Assembly (NCBI GenBank): GCA_964508655.1
Contig: CAZDUO010000126.1
Coordinates: 1-6,999 of the forward strand
Origin: VBAS01 sp964508655
Lineage (GTDB): Bacteria > Bacteroidota > Bacteroidia > Chitinophagales > Chitinophagaceae
DNA: 6,999 nt
Direction of reading: 5' to 3'
Below are positions 1 to 6,498 of the stretch, one piece after another. The position numbers and the translations under genes are program-made. The notes below the pieces were generated by a model that was given only the letters and a program-made list of their open reading frames with translations, did not search any database and was not told the DNA's origin. Numbering within the stretch: the stretch's first letter is position 1; the number at the start of each line of letters is the position of its first letter.

Positions 1-44
1 ATCATGCCTAGTCTCGTGGGCTCGGAGATGTGTATAAGAGACAG
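1..44. other. Untrimmed Illumina Nextera adapter with i7 index
   Basis: Bases 11-44 are the 34-base Nextera read-2 transposase adapter, ending in the mosaic-end core AGATGTGTATAAGAGACAG. Bases 3-10 (CATGCCTA) match the N706 i7 index as it appears in the adapter oligo, and bases 1-2 fit the end of the P7 sequence. This is library sequence, not genome. Any reading frame starting before base 45 has an artificial N-terminus. It also shows that the contig truly begins here, inside cas9, and that the data come from tagmented short-read libraries. Confidence 0.97.
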
Positions 45-1951
45 ATCATAGCCTTCACCAATCTGGGCATTTATCAGGAACTGGCTCAACATAGAAAACA
101 AGAAAAGCCAAAAGGTACGCTTTACCACCCTTGGGGGCTTTCTCAATTCAAGGACAAATTCATCAAAGCAATACAAAACATTGCGATTTACGATAAACAG
201 AGAAATAAAAAAACAACCCGATACAAAAAGACACTATATCAGAAGGGAATTAAAAAGAAAATAAAAATAGTCTCAGTTAGGGGACCACTGCACAAAGCAA
301 ATGCCTTTAAGGAAATTGATCGGGGTGTAAAATTTTCTCAAAGGAAACCGTTTATTGGTCTTACTCCGGAAGATTGGAAAAACAACATACCTGATTCTCT
401 AAAACATTCTTGGGAACCTCTCGATGAAATCAAAGAAGAAAGACAGCTGAAAAGCGTCAAAATCCGAGATGTTGAAAAGCCGGTTCCCTTATCGAAACTT
501 ATGTTTTCTCAGGTAGCGTTAATTGAAGACGAAACGATTAAAGAAATGATTGAAAAAANNNNNNNNNNGAAAAAAAAGGCATTGTCAATAATGGAAATGA
601 CGAAACCATTCCCAAAGAAGCTTTTTCAGAAAAATTGCTGTATACAGTTACTGCTAAAGGGAAAAAAGAAATTATCAAATGTGAAATAGTAGCAAATCTA
701 AATAGAAAGGAAAACAGAAAACTGACAAAAGCAGTAGAAGGAAAAAAACAAAGCGGGAAACTTCTTCGCTTTAATGAAGTGTCATTAATCAAAGATGATG
801 CTATAAAAAATGCTGTTACCGATACTCTCAAAAAGATTATCAAAGAGCCGGCAGATATAGAAAACATTAAAAAGGAATTTGGGGAAGACCAATACTCACA
901 ATTTGAAGATGCAGTAATGAATGATTTTTTTGATCTGGATATTCCCATGCCATCAGTATTCTTTGAAAAAAAGATTAGAGCATCTTTGAGCAACTTTGGA
1001 ATACCTATTAAAAAAGTAACTTTTAATGAACGAAATGAAAGCGGCAAACGGATCAGAAAGAAAATTGAAGAACTGACCTATGGAGACATTTCGAAAATTA
1101 CCGAACCTGCTAAAACCATAATTGAAAATCGGATTAAAGAAATTAATGCAAAAAGCATTGATCCATCAGAAAAACTTCCGGATGAGTTTTATCAGGAAAA
1201 AATTTATATCCCTGTTAAAAATGTTCGTACACATGAAAAGGCAAATCTCTATCCGATTAGGAAGGGCGCATATTTCCGCTTTGGCAATACAAGCCATGCC
1301 ATTATTCATTTGGATAAAACAACTGGAAAGATTTACGTTGAGACGGTTCCCTTTTATTTTGTAATAAACCCGGAGAAATATGACGAGAACACACGACTTG
1401 AATTCTTTCAGGGAGTCGGCAGGGAAGATTTCAAACCAGGGCGGCTCTCAAAATTAGAAGAACTAAGAAATGGAGATTATTTTATCCTTAATACAGATGC
1501 TCAGGATGTAACTGAGTTCACTCAAAAAATGAAAACTCAGATTGCAAACGGAGAAGTTTTTCAATTACAGGAGAAACTTTTCAAGGTAACCATGATTTCG
1601 GCAACATCCTTTGACATTCAATTTCGTAAACATTATGCGGCAAAAAGTGAAGATGGTAATATTAACATTAAAAGTTCAGAAAGATGGAAAGAACTAAGCC
1701 CAATAAAGGTTAAAGTAACTCCGATCGGAAAAATTGAATTTGCTAACTAAATACCAAAAGAAGGAATATTTGAATTTGGCACAAACAAAAATTGCAGTCC
1801 ATTTGAACTAACAGAAAGTTATATCACGGGGTCTTTGCTAAAAAAGAATAGAAAATTTAAGGCGAACAGGATTCAGGATAGCTGCATCAAAATTGAAGTT
1901 GACCGTCTCGGCAATATCCGGCCTGCAAAACAATTTTACCCGACACTGTAA
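45..1951 (+). CDS. Cas9 endonuclease (type II-C), C-terminal half, with a gap and a premature stop
   Basis: This is the RNA-guided DNA endonuclease of a type II CRISPR system, of which only about the last 630 residues are present. The visible part starts with IIAFTNLGIYQ, the segment that normally follows the RuvC-III HHAxDA motif, so the nuclease residues lie off the contig. VSVRGPLHK (270-296) is the conserved stretch after RuvC-III, and an RKP-type segment follows. After the N gap the frame moves from phase 3 to phase 2, open from 569, as expected of a mis-sized gap. The rest should be the WED and PAM-interacting region. An in-frame TAA lies at 1748-1750, yet the same frame stays open for 66 more codons and ends with IKIEVDRLGNIRPAKQF before TAA at 1949-1951. 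That resembles the C-terminus of Neisseria Cas9 (YQIDELGKEIRP), so the first stop looks premature. The gene is AT- and lysine-rich compared with cas1. Family assignment is secure; functionality is doubtful. Confidence 0.9.
559..568. other. Assembly gap (10 N) inside cas9
   Basis: Ten N bases interrupt cas9. Frame ..IKEMIEK runs into the gap from the left in phase 3, and EKKGIVNNGND leaves it in phase 2. The true gap length therefore cannot be 10 if cas9 is one open frame. A length of 8, 11 or any equivalent modulo 3 would restore it. The number of missing residues is unknown. Confidence 0.95.
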
Positions 1952-2376
1952 TGGTTCCAGCATCAGAACCTGTTGGTGAGCTAATTTTGAAAAAACAGAC
2001 TGACATGAACAGGAAAAGGCGTCTGCAATCAGCCGGTAAATGGATCAGTGAATACAAAGGAAAACGAATGGTGAAAGGTTATGCAAATCGCTTCAAAGTG
2101 GATTTGCTCTGTGCCATCAAAGAACTAAGACTTTGTGGTGCTGATATCAGCGCCGAATATGAGGCCCGGGTCAGGCAGTCCATCGCAGCGCAGGCCAGGA
2201 TGAAAGCGAAGCGCAAACAAGCAGCGGCAGAAAATACTGATGGAGACCATGAATTTGCTTTCATTGCAGGATACACATCAGGCGGTGTTCCGTACGGGAT
2301 AACATGGGATGAAATGCAAGAGGATGGGGCATCTGGAATAGAGGAATCAACTTTTCGATTTAGCCCCGGGATTTAA
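1951..2376 (+). CDS. Small conserved hypothetical protein, 141 aa or 123 aa
   Basis: I know no function for it. The core RRLQSAGKWISEYKGKRMVK, then GYANRFKVDLLCAIKEL, then a Lys/Ala-rich helix (residues 70-95), then FAFIAGYTSGGVPYGITWDEM (about 103-122) matches a family that I recall only as hypothetical proteins in Bacteroidetes and Firmicutes. It has no signal peptide or membrane segment and is very basic in the middle, so it should be cytosolic. The ATG at 1951 overlaps the distal cas9 stop as TAATG, an arrangement that allows translational coupling. The family core, however, begins just after the ATG at 2005 (MNRKRRLQ), so 2005 is an equally good start giving 123 aa. The position directly after cas9 is unusual for II-C loci. 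The last 20 residues lack recognisable conservation. Confidence 0.75.
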   Translation: MVPASEPVGELILKKQTDMNRKRRLQSAGKWISEYKGKRMVKGYANRFKVDLLCAIKELRLCGADISAEYEARVRQSIAAQARMKAKRKQAAAENTDGDHEFAFIAGYTSGGVPYGITWDEMQEDGASGIEESTFRFSPGI

Positions 2377-2450
2377 AAAGAATATGCTCTCATTTTCGGT
2401 TTTAAAGATTTCACTCCTCTGCCGGTTACGATGCCTAAAAAAAATGCCCT

Positions 2451-2458
2451 TACTTTTG
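2451..2458 (+). promoter_or_regulatory. Possible Bacteroidetes -7 element upstream of the 402-aa gene
   Basis: TACTTTTG fits the Bacteroidetes -7 consensus TAnnTTTG and lies 22 bp before the ATG at 2481. I see no good TTTG element at the usual -33 distance, and the leader would be very short. This is a weak candidate for a separate promoter of the 402-aa gene. Confidence 0.22.
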
Positions 2459-2480
2459 CCGCTTAGCAATCATTTTTCCT

Positions 2481-3689
2481 ATGACTGATTTTAATCGTCT
2501 CCGTTTGATATGTGAAAAAAATTCAAGGATATCCGAAACAGTGGTTGATGATTTCCTGATCTATTATGCCGCTGCGCAGGACAAACTGGAAAAAGAAGTT
2601 GACCACCGCCTTTCCCGGTACCGGCATATTACGAAAAAGATGCCTCATGGCTGGGCCAGTACACTAAAAGCACAATATATAGCCCATCGTATTTTTAAAA
2701 ATGACGGGCTGCTTAATAAATACCTGCGCCATAGCGCTTTGAAAAAACTGGATAAAGAACAAATGCATTTTCTTTTGGAGCAACTGCATTATCCCTGGCG
2801 GTTCAGCTTCAGCTTGATCACCGGAAATCCGGCAAGGGGTTTCTTCAATATGGAAGACATTCTTTCCGGCGAAACGTTTCTGTTACATTCACCAGGTGTT
2901 GCTGACATTTATCAAACTCAAAAGCCATTGTTATGGTTTAACCTCTTGGCATTTAACGGCGCCTGCTGGCAGACGTTCGGTCCCATTGCTTATTTCAAGG
3001 GCTTTGAGCCTGATGATATTTTCTTCTTTGCTACAGAATTGAACCCCGGGTTGGAAACGGAGGAAGACATTATACAAGACATTGAACAGAATCATATACC
3101 CTATTCCATGCTTTTTTCAGGATGCGGAATACCTCTTGTGTTCACAAATAATGATCAACGGGTGCTGCTAACCGCCGAATACCAGGTTGACCGGTTCCAT
3201 ACCGCAGGCGCACATTTTACAACAAGAAAGGAAGGAACTGTTTCGCAGCACAAACTGAAACGGTGGAGCCATCATCCTCATTTTGCCATAGCTTATTATG
3301 ATGAACCAGCAAAGCGGCTGCTACTCACCAGCTCAACTGACCGCGGTTTTGCCGCTTTAACCCAGACCTTGAAACAAATGGGCTATGCCATCAGCAGCGA
3401 AGCCGACATCCGGGTCAATTTGGCCATGCTGGCTGTGGCAGGGGATATTTTAAAAAGGAAGATTATGCCCGACAGGTATGCAAAGCTTTTTGAAGAAAAG
3501 CCGGAAGCAAAAAAGCAGGAAGAACTGAACAGGCTCAATAAATTTCTTGCACTGGCCCTGCCCTCAATAAATGCCGGCAAAGAACCCGACAATGAAGCGC
3601 TGGCCGAACAGGCAGGTGTGGATACAGCAACCGCCGGCGAGCTGCTTAATACCGTTATCAGCAAGGCAAAGAAAATGCGTAACCGGTGA
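2481..3689 (+). CDS. Hypothetical protein, 402 aa, unrecognised
   Basis: I do not recognise this protein. The ORF is long, has normal composition and looks genuine. Visible traits: an alpha-helical, charged N-terminal 100 residues; a block at about 105-142 (PWRFSFSLI, ARGFFNMEDILSGE, FLLHSPGV) that reads like a compact beta-rich domain with conserved aromatic residues; a hydrophobic stretch at 150-175 with Trp and Phe that is too interrupted to be a clear membrane helix; a His-rich RWSHHPHF at 261-268; a Lys/Glu linker at about 335-352; and a small helical tail at 365-397 whose LAEQAGVDTATAGELLNTVI pattern resembles a winged-helix or HTH segment. There is no signal peptide. The gene ends inside repeat copy 1: its last six codons and stop belong to the 136-bp repeat. 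It sits between cas9 and cas1 on the same strand, at a GC content nearer to cas1 than cas9. A link to CRISPR function is only positional. Confidence 0.8.
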   Translation: MTDFNRLRLICEKNSRISETVVDDFLIYYAAAQDKLEKEVDHRLSRYRHITKKMPHGWASTLKAQYIAHRIFKNDGLLNKYLRHSALKKLDKEQMHFLLEQLHYPWRFSFSLITGNPARGFFNMEDILSGETFLLHSPGVADIYQTQKPLLWFNLLAFNGACWQTFGPIAYFKGFEPDDIFFFATELNPGLETEEDIIQDIEQNHIPYSMLFSGCGIPLVFTNNDQRVLLTAEYQVDRFHTAGAHFTTRKEGTVSQHKLKRWSHHPHFAIAYYDEPAKRLLLTSSTDRGFAALTQTLKQMGYAISSEADIRVNLAMLAVAGDILKRKIMPDRYAKLFEEKPEAKKQEELNRLNKFLALALPSINAGKEPDNEALAEQAGVDTATAGELLNTVISKAKKMRNR

Positions 3690-3806
3690 TTGCCGGTGAA
3701 AAGCTACTGCAACAGCTACAAGCTGCAGGAATGGGAGGAATGCCTGTTTTGCCGGCAGCGGGCATTAGCTGACCTGGTCTGCTTTATTGTAACATGTTCC
3801 TGTTTC
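3671..3806 (+). repeat. Long direct repeat, copy 1 (136 bp)
   Basis: This copy matches 5247-5380 over its whole length, with six substitutions and two 1-bp indels (about 94% identity). It starts 18 bases before the stop codon of the 402-aa gene and runs into the spacer, ending at TTCCTGTTTC. It contains a small hairpin, ACCGG-TGATTG-CCGGT (3682-3697), that spans the stop codon. No reading frame is shared by both copies because of the indels, so it is probably non-coding apart from the gene end. Confidence 0.93.
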
Positions 3807-4099
3807 TTTTAAGTCACTTCTGGAGTCTTCCCTTCTTTCATCAAGTTTAGTGGAACTGTCTGCCAGGGGTCTGCATTTACTGCATTGCGGGCGGTGCGCC
3901 CGCCCGCCAACAGGAAAAATCCAATTCACAATTTTCTAAAAACATTTGGCTTGTAACTTTTTATTTCTCCCATTTCTTAGTATGATGCACTGCAATGACA
4001 TGAAATTGTTTTATCAAAATTTTTTGTTGTAGATTTTTTATACCGAGGAGTCGCCCTTTGCACTTTGGCCACGCTGGCTGACCCCCGGAGACATTTAAA
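3807..4099. other. Gene-free start of the repeat-bounded block, with two hairpins
   Basis: I see no credible gene here. Between repeat copy 1 and the small membrane-protein gene there are two structured sites. The first is a GC-rich perfect hairpin, GCGGGCG-GTG-CGCCCGC (3887-3903), without a following T tract. The second is an imperfect inverted repeat, CCGAGGAGTC (4043-4052) against GACCCCCGG (4080-4088), which brackets a GC-rich stretch just before the ATG at 4100. The sequence between them is AT-rich. The minus-strand frame at 3961-4152 is likely a shadow. Confidence 0.5.
3887..3903. other. GC-rich hairpin, 7-bp stem
   Basis: GCGGGCG and CGCCCGC form a perfect 7-bp stem with a GTG loop, in otherwise AT-rich spacer. 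No U tract follows on the + strand, so it is not a typical intrinsic terminator. It could be a transcript-stability or insertion-related structure. Confidence 0.45.
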
Positions 4100-4369
4100 A
4101 TGAACCGGACGATACAACATTGTAAAAGTGATTTGTCAAAAATTAAAATCATTCTTTCAAATTTATTTTTTATTTGCCTGGCAGATATGCCTTATGAGTA
4201 TTATCAACTGGCGAGATTTGCAGCACTTACAGGTTTTGCCATACTTGCATATAAATCAAATGAACAAGGACAGAAAACAGAAGCAATCATCTGTGTTTGC
4301 TTAGCAATCCTATTTCAGCCCCTGATTAAGATTGCTTTGGACAGGGAAATTTGGAATATGGGGATGTGA
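4100..4369 (+). CDS. Small membrane protein, DUF6804-like, with an apparent 3' frameshift
   Basis: This predicts an 89-aa integral membrane protein of unknown function. Hydrophobic helices lie at about residues 15-28, 34-50 and 62-78. The segment MPYEYYQLARFAALTGFAI, then AYKSNEQG, then LAILFQPLIKIALDREIWN is what I recall of the DUF6804 family (small bacterial membrane proteins); the family name is from memory. In that family the Trp-Asn is followed by a VDVIV-type helix. Here the frame ends WNMGM-stop, while the neighbouring frame from 4363 reads DVIVRIGLITSIFIKRKHG and stops at 4420-4422. Loss of one base near 4361 would explain this. The start could also be 4187 (MPYEYYQ), but 4100 retains the first helix. 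It lies inside the repeat-bounded block, upstream of the Abi-type gene. Confidence 0.65.
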   Translation: MNRTIQHCKSDLSKIKIILSNLFFICLADMPYEYYQLARFAALTGFAILAYKSNEQGQKTEAIICVCLAILFQPLIKIALDREIWNMGM

Positions 4370-4545
4370 TTGTGAGGATTGGTTTGATTACCTCAATATT
4401 CATCAAACGGAAACATGGATAAAAAACTAAAGCCAGTTTCATCACCGGCACAAGACCGGGAGAGGAGGAACTGGCATCACGACACAAATATAAGAAGATT
4501 ATCCGGTTTGTTGCAATTATCTTCGTAGCTGACGACCATTAAATT

Positions 4546-5178
4546 ATGACCGAGAATCAAACCAAATTTTTTCTATCACAATCGAGATTCAATGTTTAGC
4601 TTGCCCAGAAGGATAATGATTTTGAAAAGGCCTATAAACTGTATCAGGCCAACATTGAATTATCAGAAGCCTTCTACCCTGTTTTGGCCGTACTTGAAGT
4701 ATGCCTGAGAAATGCCATTAATGAAAGGCTTAAAGATTATTTCAATGACCCTTTTTGGTTCAGAAATTTTCTTCCCGCCGAGTTTCAGCCTTTTGTTATA
4801 GACGCCGAACAAAAAATCAGGATACAGCACAAAAACATTACAGCAGACAGAATTATTGCCGAACTGAACTTTGGCTTTTGGAACAGGCTTTTCAACAGAC
4901 ACTATACACGACTTCTCTGGAAACCATTAAGAACTATTTTTCCTAACACACCTAAACACCTTAGACAGCGGGACACAATCGCAGATGCGCTTTATCGTAT
5001 CAGGACACTTCGTAACAGAGTTTACCATTACGAACCTATCTTTCGTAACCTTAGCGACCTTCAACAACAATATAAAGAAATGCTGACCTTTCTTACATGG
5101 CTTGACAACGACCTTCCGAAATTGATTGACGGCATAGACCGTTTTGATAATATCCTGGCAAAGGCAAATGCTATATAG
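4546..5178 (+). pseudogene. Abi-family HEPN protein (abortive-infection type), interrupted by in-frame TAG
   Basis: Abi-family proteins are linked to phage-triggered growth arrest, and HEPN domains are commonly RNases. From the ATG at 4546 the frame reads MTENQTKFFLSQSRFNV, meets TAG at 4597-4599, then continues LAQKDNDFEKAYKLYQ without break to 5178. Family landmarks are in order: ELSEAFYPVLAVLEVCLRNA, IIAELNFGFWNRLFNRHY, LRTIFPN, and the HEPN motif RNRVYHYEPI (Arg-x4-His). The expected N-terminal pattern is a short Ser/Arg-rich start then a Tyr-Leu, so TAG most likely replaced a Tyr codon (TAC/TAT). No in-frame ATG exists between the stop and the conserved helix; only a TTG at 4684 would start, and that start would remove the first helix. 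Without the stop the length is 210 aa, normal for this compact type. Alternatives are a sequencing error or readthrough. The second His of the common HHE is Tyr here. Confidence 0.75.
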
Positions 5179-5501
5179 CCTATGCAACGCAAGCATATTT
5201 GCAAGGCACAAAACCCCTGACACAAGCAGAACACTCCGGAGGAACTGAAAATGCTAACCGGTGATTGCCGGTGAAAAGCTACTGCAACAGCTATGTGCTG
5301 CAGGAATGGAGGAATGCCTGTTCTGCCGGCAGCGGGCATTAGCTGACCAGGTCTGCTTTATTGTAACAGGTTCCTGTTTCATTACATTATTTGAGCCATT
5401 CTTTTTCAATCATTTTACAAGGCGTTTTAGCACAAGCCTGTTTTAGGTTGAATAATAATTCCGCAATTCAGGCCGTTTTATCATGGTTAAACCAATATCC
5501 C
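5179..5501. other. Spacer between the Abi-type gene and cas1
   Basis: No convincing gene. It holds 68 bases after the Abi-type stop, then repeat copy 2, then about 120 bases of AT-rich sequence before the cas1 start. The cas1 frame is open upstream to 5391, but those residues do not resemble a Cas1 N-terminus. The short GTG-started frame at 5261-5446 is broken by indels in the other repeat copy. A promoter for cas1-cas2 may lie here, but I cannot point to one. Confidence 0.5.
5247..5380 (+). repeat. Long direct repeat, copy 2 (134 bp)
   Basis: Partner of 3671-3806 in the same orientation, about 94% identical, 1440 bp downstream. Here the sequence is wholly intergenic: the last codons and stop of the 402-aa gene are recognisable but shifted by a 1-bp deletion (GAAAATGC-TAACCGGTGA). 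The end of this copy has a perfect 6-bp palindromic stem, AACAGG-TT-CCTGTT (5365-5378), that one substitution breaks in copy 1. The pair delimits the block holding the membrane-protein and Abi-type genes. Confidence 0.93.
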
Positions 5502-6413
5502 ATGATCAGGCGGACCATCTGCATTGAAAGCCCTGCTTACCTGAAATGCCGGAATGAACAGCTTGTAATCAGTTATAACGGCATAAAAGGCATGGAGGAA
5601 ATGCCGGAAAAAACCATACCTGTTGAGGACATAGGTATTCTTATTCTCGAACACCAGCAGATCACCATCTCCCATTACCTGCTCGGCCGGCTTTTGGCGA
5701 ACAACGCGGCGGTGGTTACCTGCAATGCCACCCACCACCCTACGGGTTTATTGCTGAATCTCGACGGCAATTCCGTACAATCGGAACGCTTCAGGGCGCA
5801 GGTGGATGCCGCCGAACCATTGAAAAAACAACTGTGGCAGCAAACCGTAAAGGCAAAAATTATAAACCAGGCCAACCTTTTAAGCCGGTATAATGTACCG
5901 GCTGAATTGCTGAAAAATTACAGTCAGTCGGTAAGAAGCGGGGATGCTGATAACAATGAAGCCAGGGCAGCAGCCTATTACTGGCAGCATTTATTTCCCC
6001 CGGCATGGATGTTTTACAGAAAAAGAGAGGGGGTTCCCCCAAACAATTTGCTTAACTACGGATACGCTATTCTGCGTGCCTGCGTGGCAAGGGCATTGGT
6101 TGGTTCAGGGCTTTTGCCCACCCTCGGCATCTTTCACCGCAACCGGTACAATGCCTATTGCCTGGCCGACGATATAATGGAACCCTACCGGCCCTTTGTT
6201 GACTCTGTAGTACGGGGCATTATTGACAAAACCTCACATGTGGAAACGCTGACCCAGGAATTTAAAGTGCAGTTGCTGAAAATACCCGCCATGGATGTAA
6301 TGCTCGATGATGAGACAAGCCCTTTGCTGGTAGCGGTACAAAGAACTTCGGCATCGCTGGCAAGATGTTTTACGGGAGATGAAAAGAAGATATTATACCC
6401 ATTGCTGAAATAA
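5502..6413 (+). CDS. Cas1 CRISPR integrase (type II), 303 aa
   Basis: Cas1 is the metal-dependent integrase that, with Cas2, inserts new spacers at the CRISPR leader. I chose the ATG at 5502 because MIRRTICIESPAYLKCRNEQ is the typical type II N-terminus; the open frame extends to 5391 but with unrelated residues. The N-terminal beta domain covers about residues 1-75, followed by the helical catalytic domain. The metal ligands are visible: Glu153 in NNEARAAAYYW, His212 in LGIFHRNRYN, and Glu227 in LADDIMEPYRPFVD. These are close to Glu149/His205/Glu220 of Streptococcus Cas1. The length is normal and there are no stops or shifts, in contrast to cas9. It is followed after 85 bp by cas2, with which it probably shares a transcript. 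Its GC content is clearly higher than that of cas9. Confidence 0.96.
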   Translation: MIRRTICIESPAYLKCRNEQLVISYNGIKGMEEMPEKTIPVEDIGILILEHQQITISHYLLGRLLANNAAVVTCNATHHPTGLLLNLDGNSVQSERFRAQVDAAEPLKKQLWQQTVKAKIINQANLLSRYNVPAELLKNYSQSVRSGDADNNEARAAAYYWQHLFPPAWMFYRKREGVPPNNLLNYGYAILRACVARALVGSGLLPTLGIFHRNRYNAYCLADDIMEPYRPFVDSVVRGIIDKTSHVETLTQEFKVQLLKIPAMDVMLDDETSPLLVAVQRTSASLARCFTGDEKKILYPLLK

Positions 6414-6498
6414 TTGAGAAGATTGCTTCGGCAACATAGAATAACAACGCACAATAAAAAATTGTGTGTTGCCTCGCAATCCTTTACCCGGAGCCTTT
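6414..6498 (+). promoter_or_regulatory. Structured cas1-cas2 spacer with a strong hairpin
   Basis: In RNA, CAACGCACAAT (6445-6455) and ATTGTGTGTTG (6461-6471) pair over 11 bp with one G-U, closing an AAAAA loop. A small hairpin with a TTCG loop, TTGC-TTCG-GCAA (6423-6434), precedes it, and GGCAAC (6430-6435) can alternatively pair with GTTGCC (6468-6473), so two folds compete. No U tract follows, so it is not a standard terminator. It might protect or partition the cas1/cas2 message; the role is unknown. Confidence 0.45.

Noticed and set aside
2251..2262. Second CRISPR repeat copy (GAATTTGCTTTC)
   Set aside because: The match to the repeat is short, lies in coding sequence for the conserved FAFIAGY motif, and is chance similarity.
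3961..4152. Minus-strand 63-aa frame
   Set aside because: It overlaps the start of the membrane-protein gene and an AT-rich structured spacer, and has no recognisable family features.
1748..4599. Alternative genetic code that reads stops as sense
   Set aside because: The two in-frame stops are different codons (TAA and TAG), and both TAA and TGA end intact genes here.
3807..5246. Insertion sequence or integrative element
   Set aside because: No transposase or integrase frame and no clear terminal inverted repeats are visible in the block; only the long direct repeats support mobility.
3807..5246. Integron cassettes with attC sites
   Set aside because: Small membrane and Abi-type genes are common cassette cargo, but I found no paired RYYYAAC/GTTRRRY ends around each gene.
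3671..5380. Template/variable repeat pair of a diversity-generating retroelement
   Set aside because: Differences between the copies are not concentrated at adenines, most of the repeat lies after the stop codon, and there is no reverse transcriptase in the window.
5261..5446. Short GTG-started frame in repeat copy 2
   Set aside because: The equivalent frame in copy 1 is broken by an indel, and the protein resembles nothing I know.
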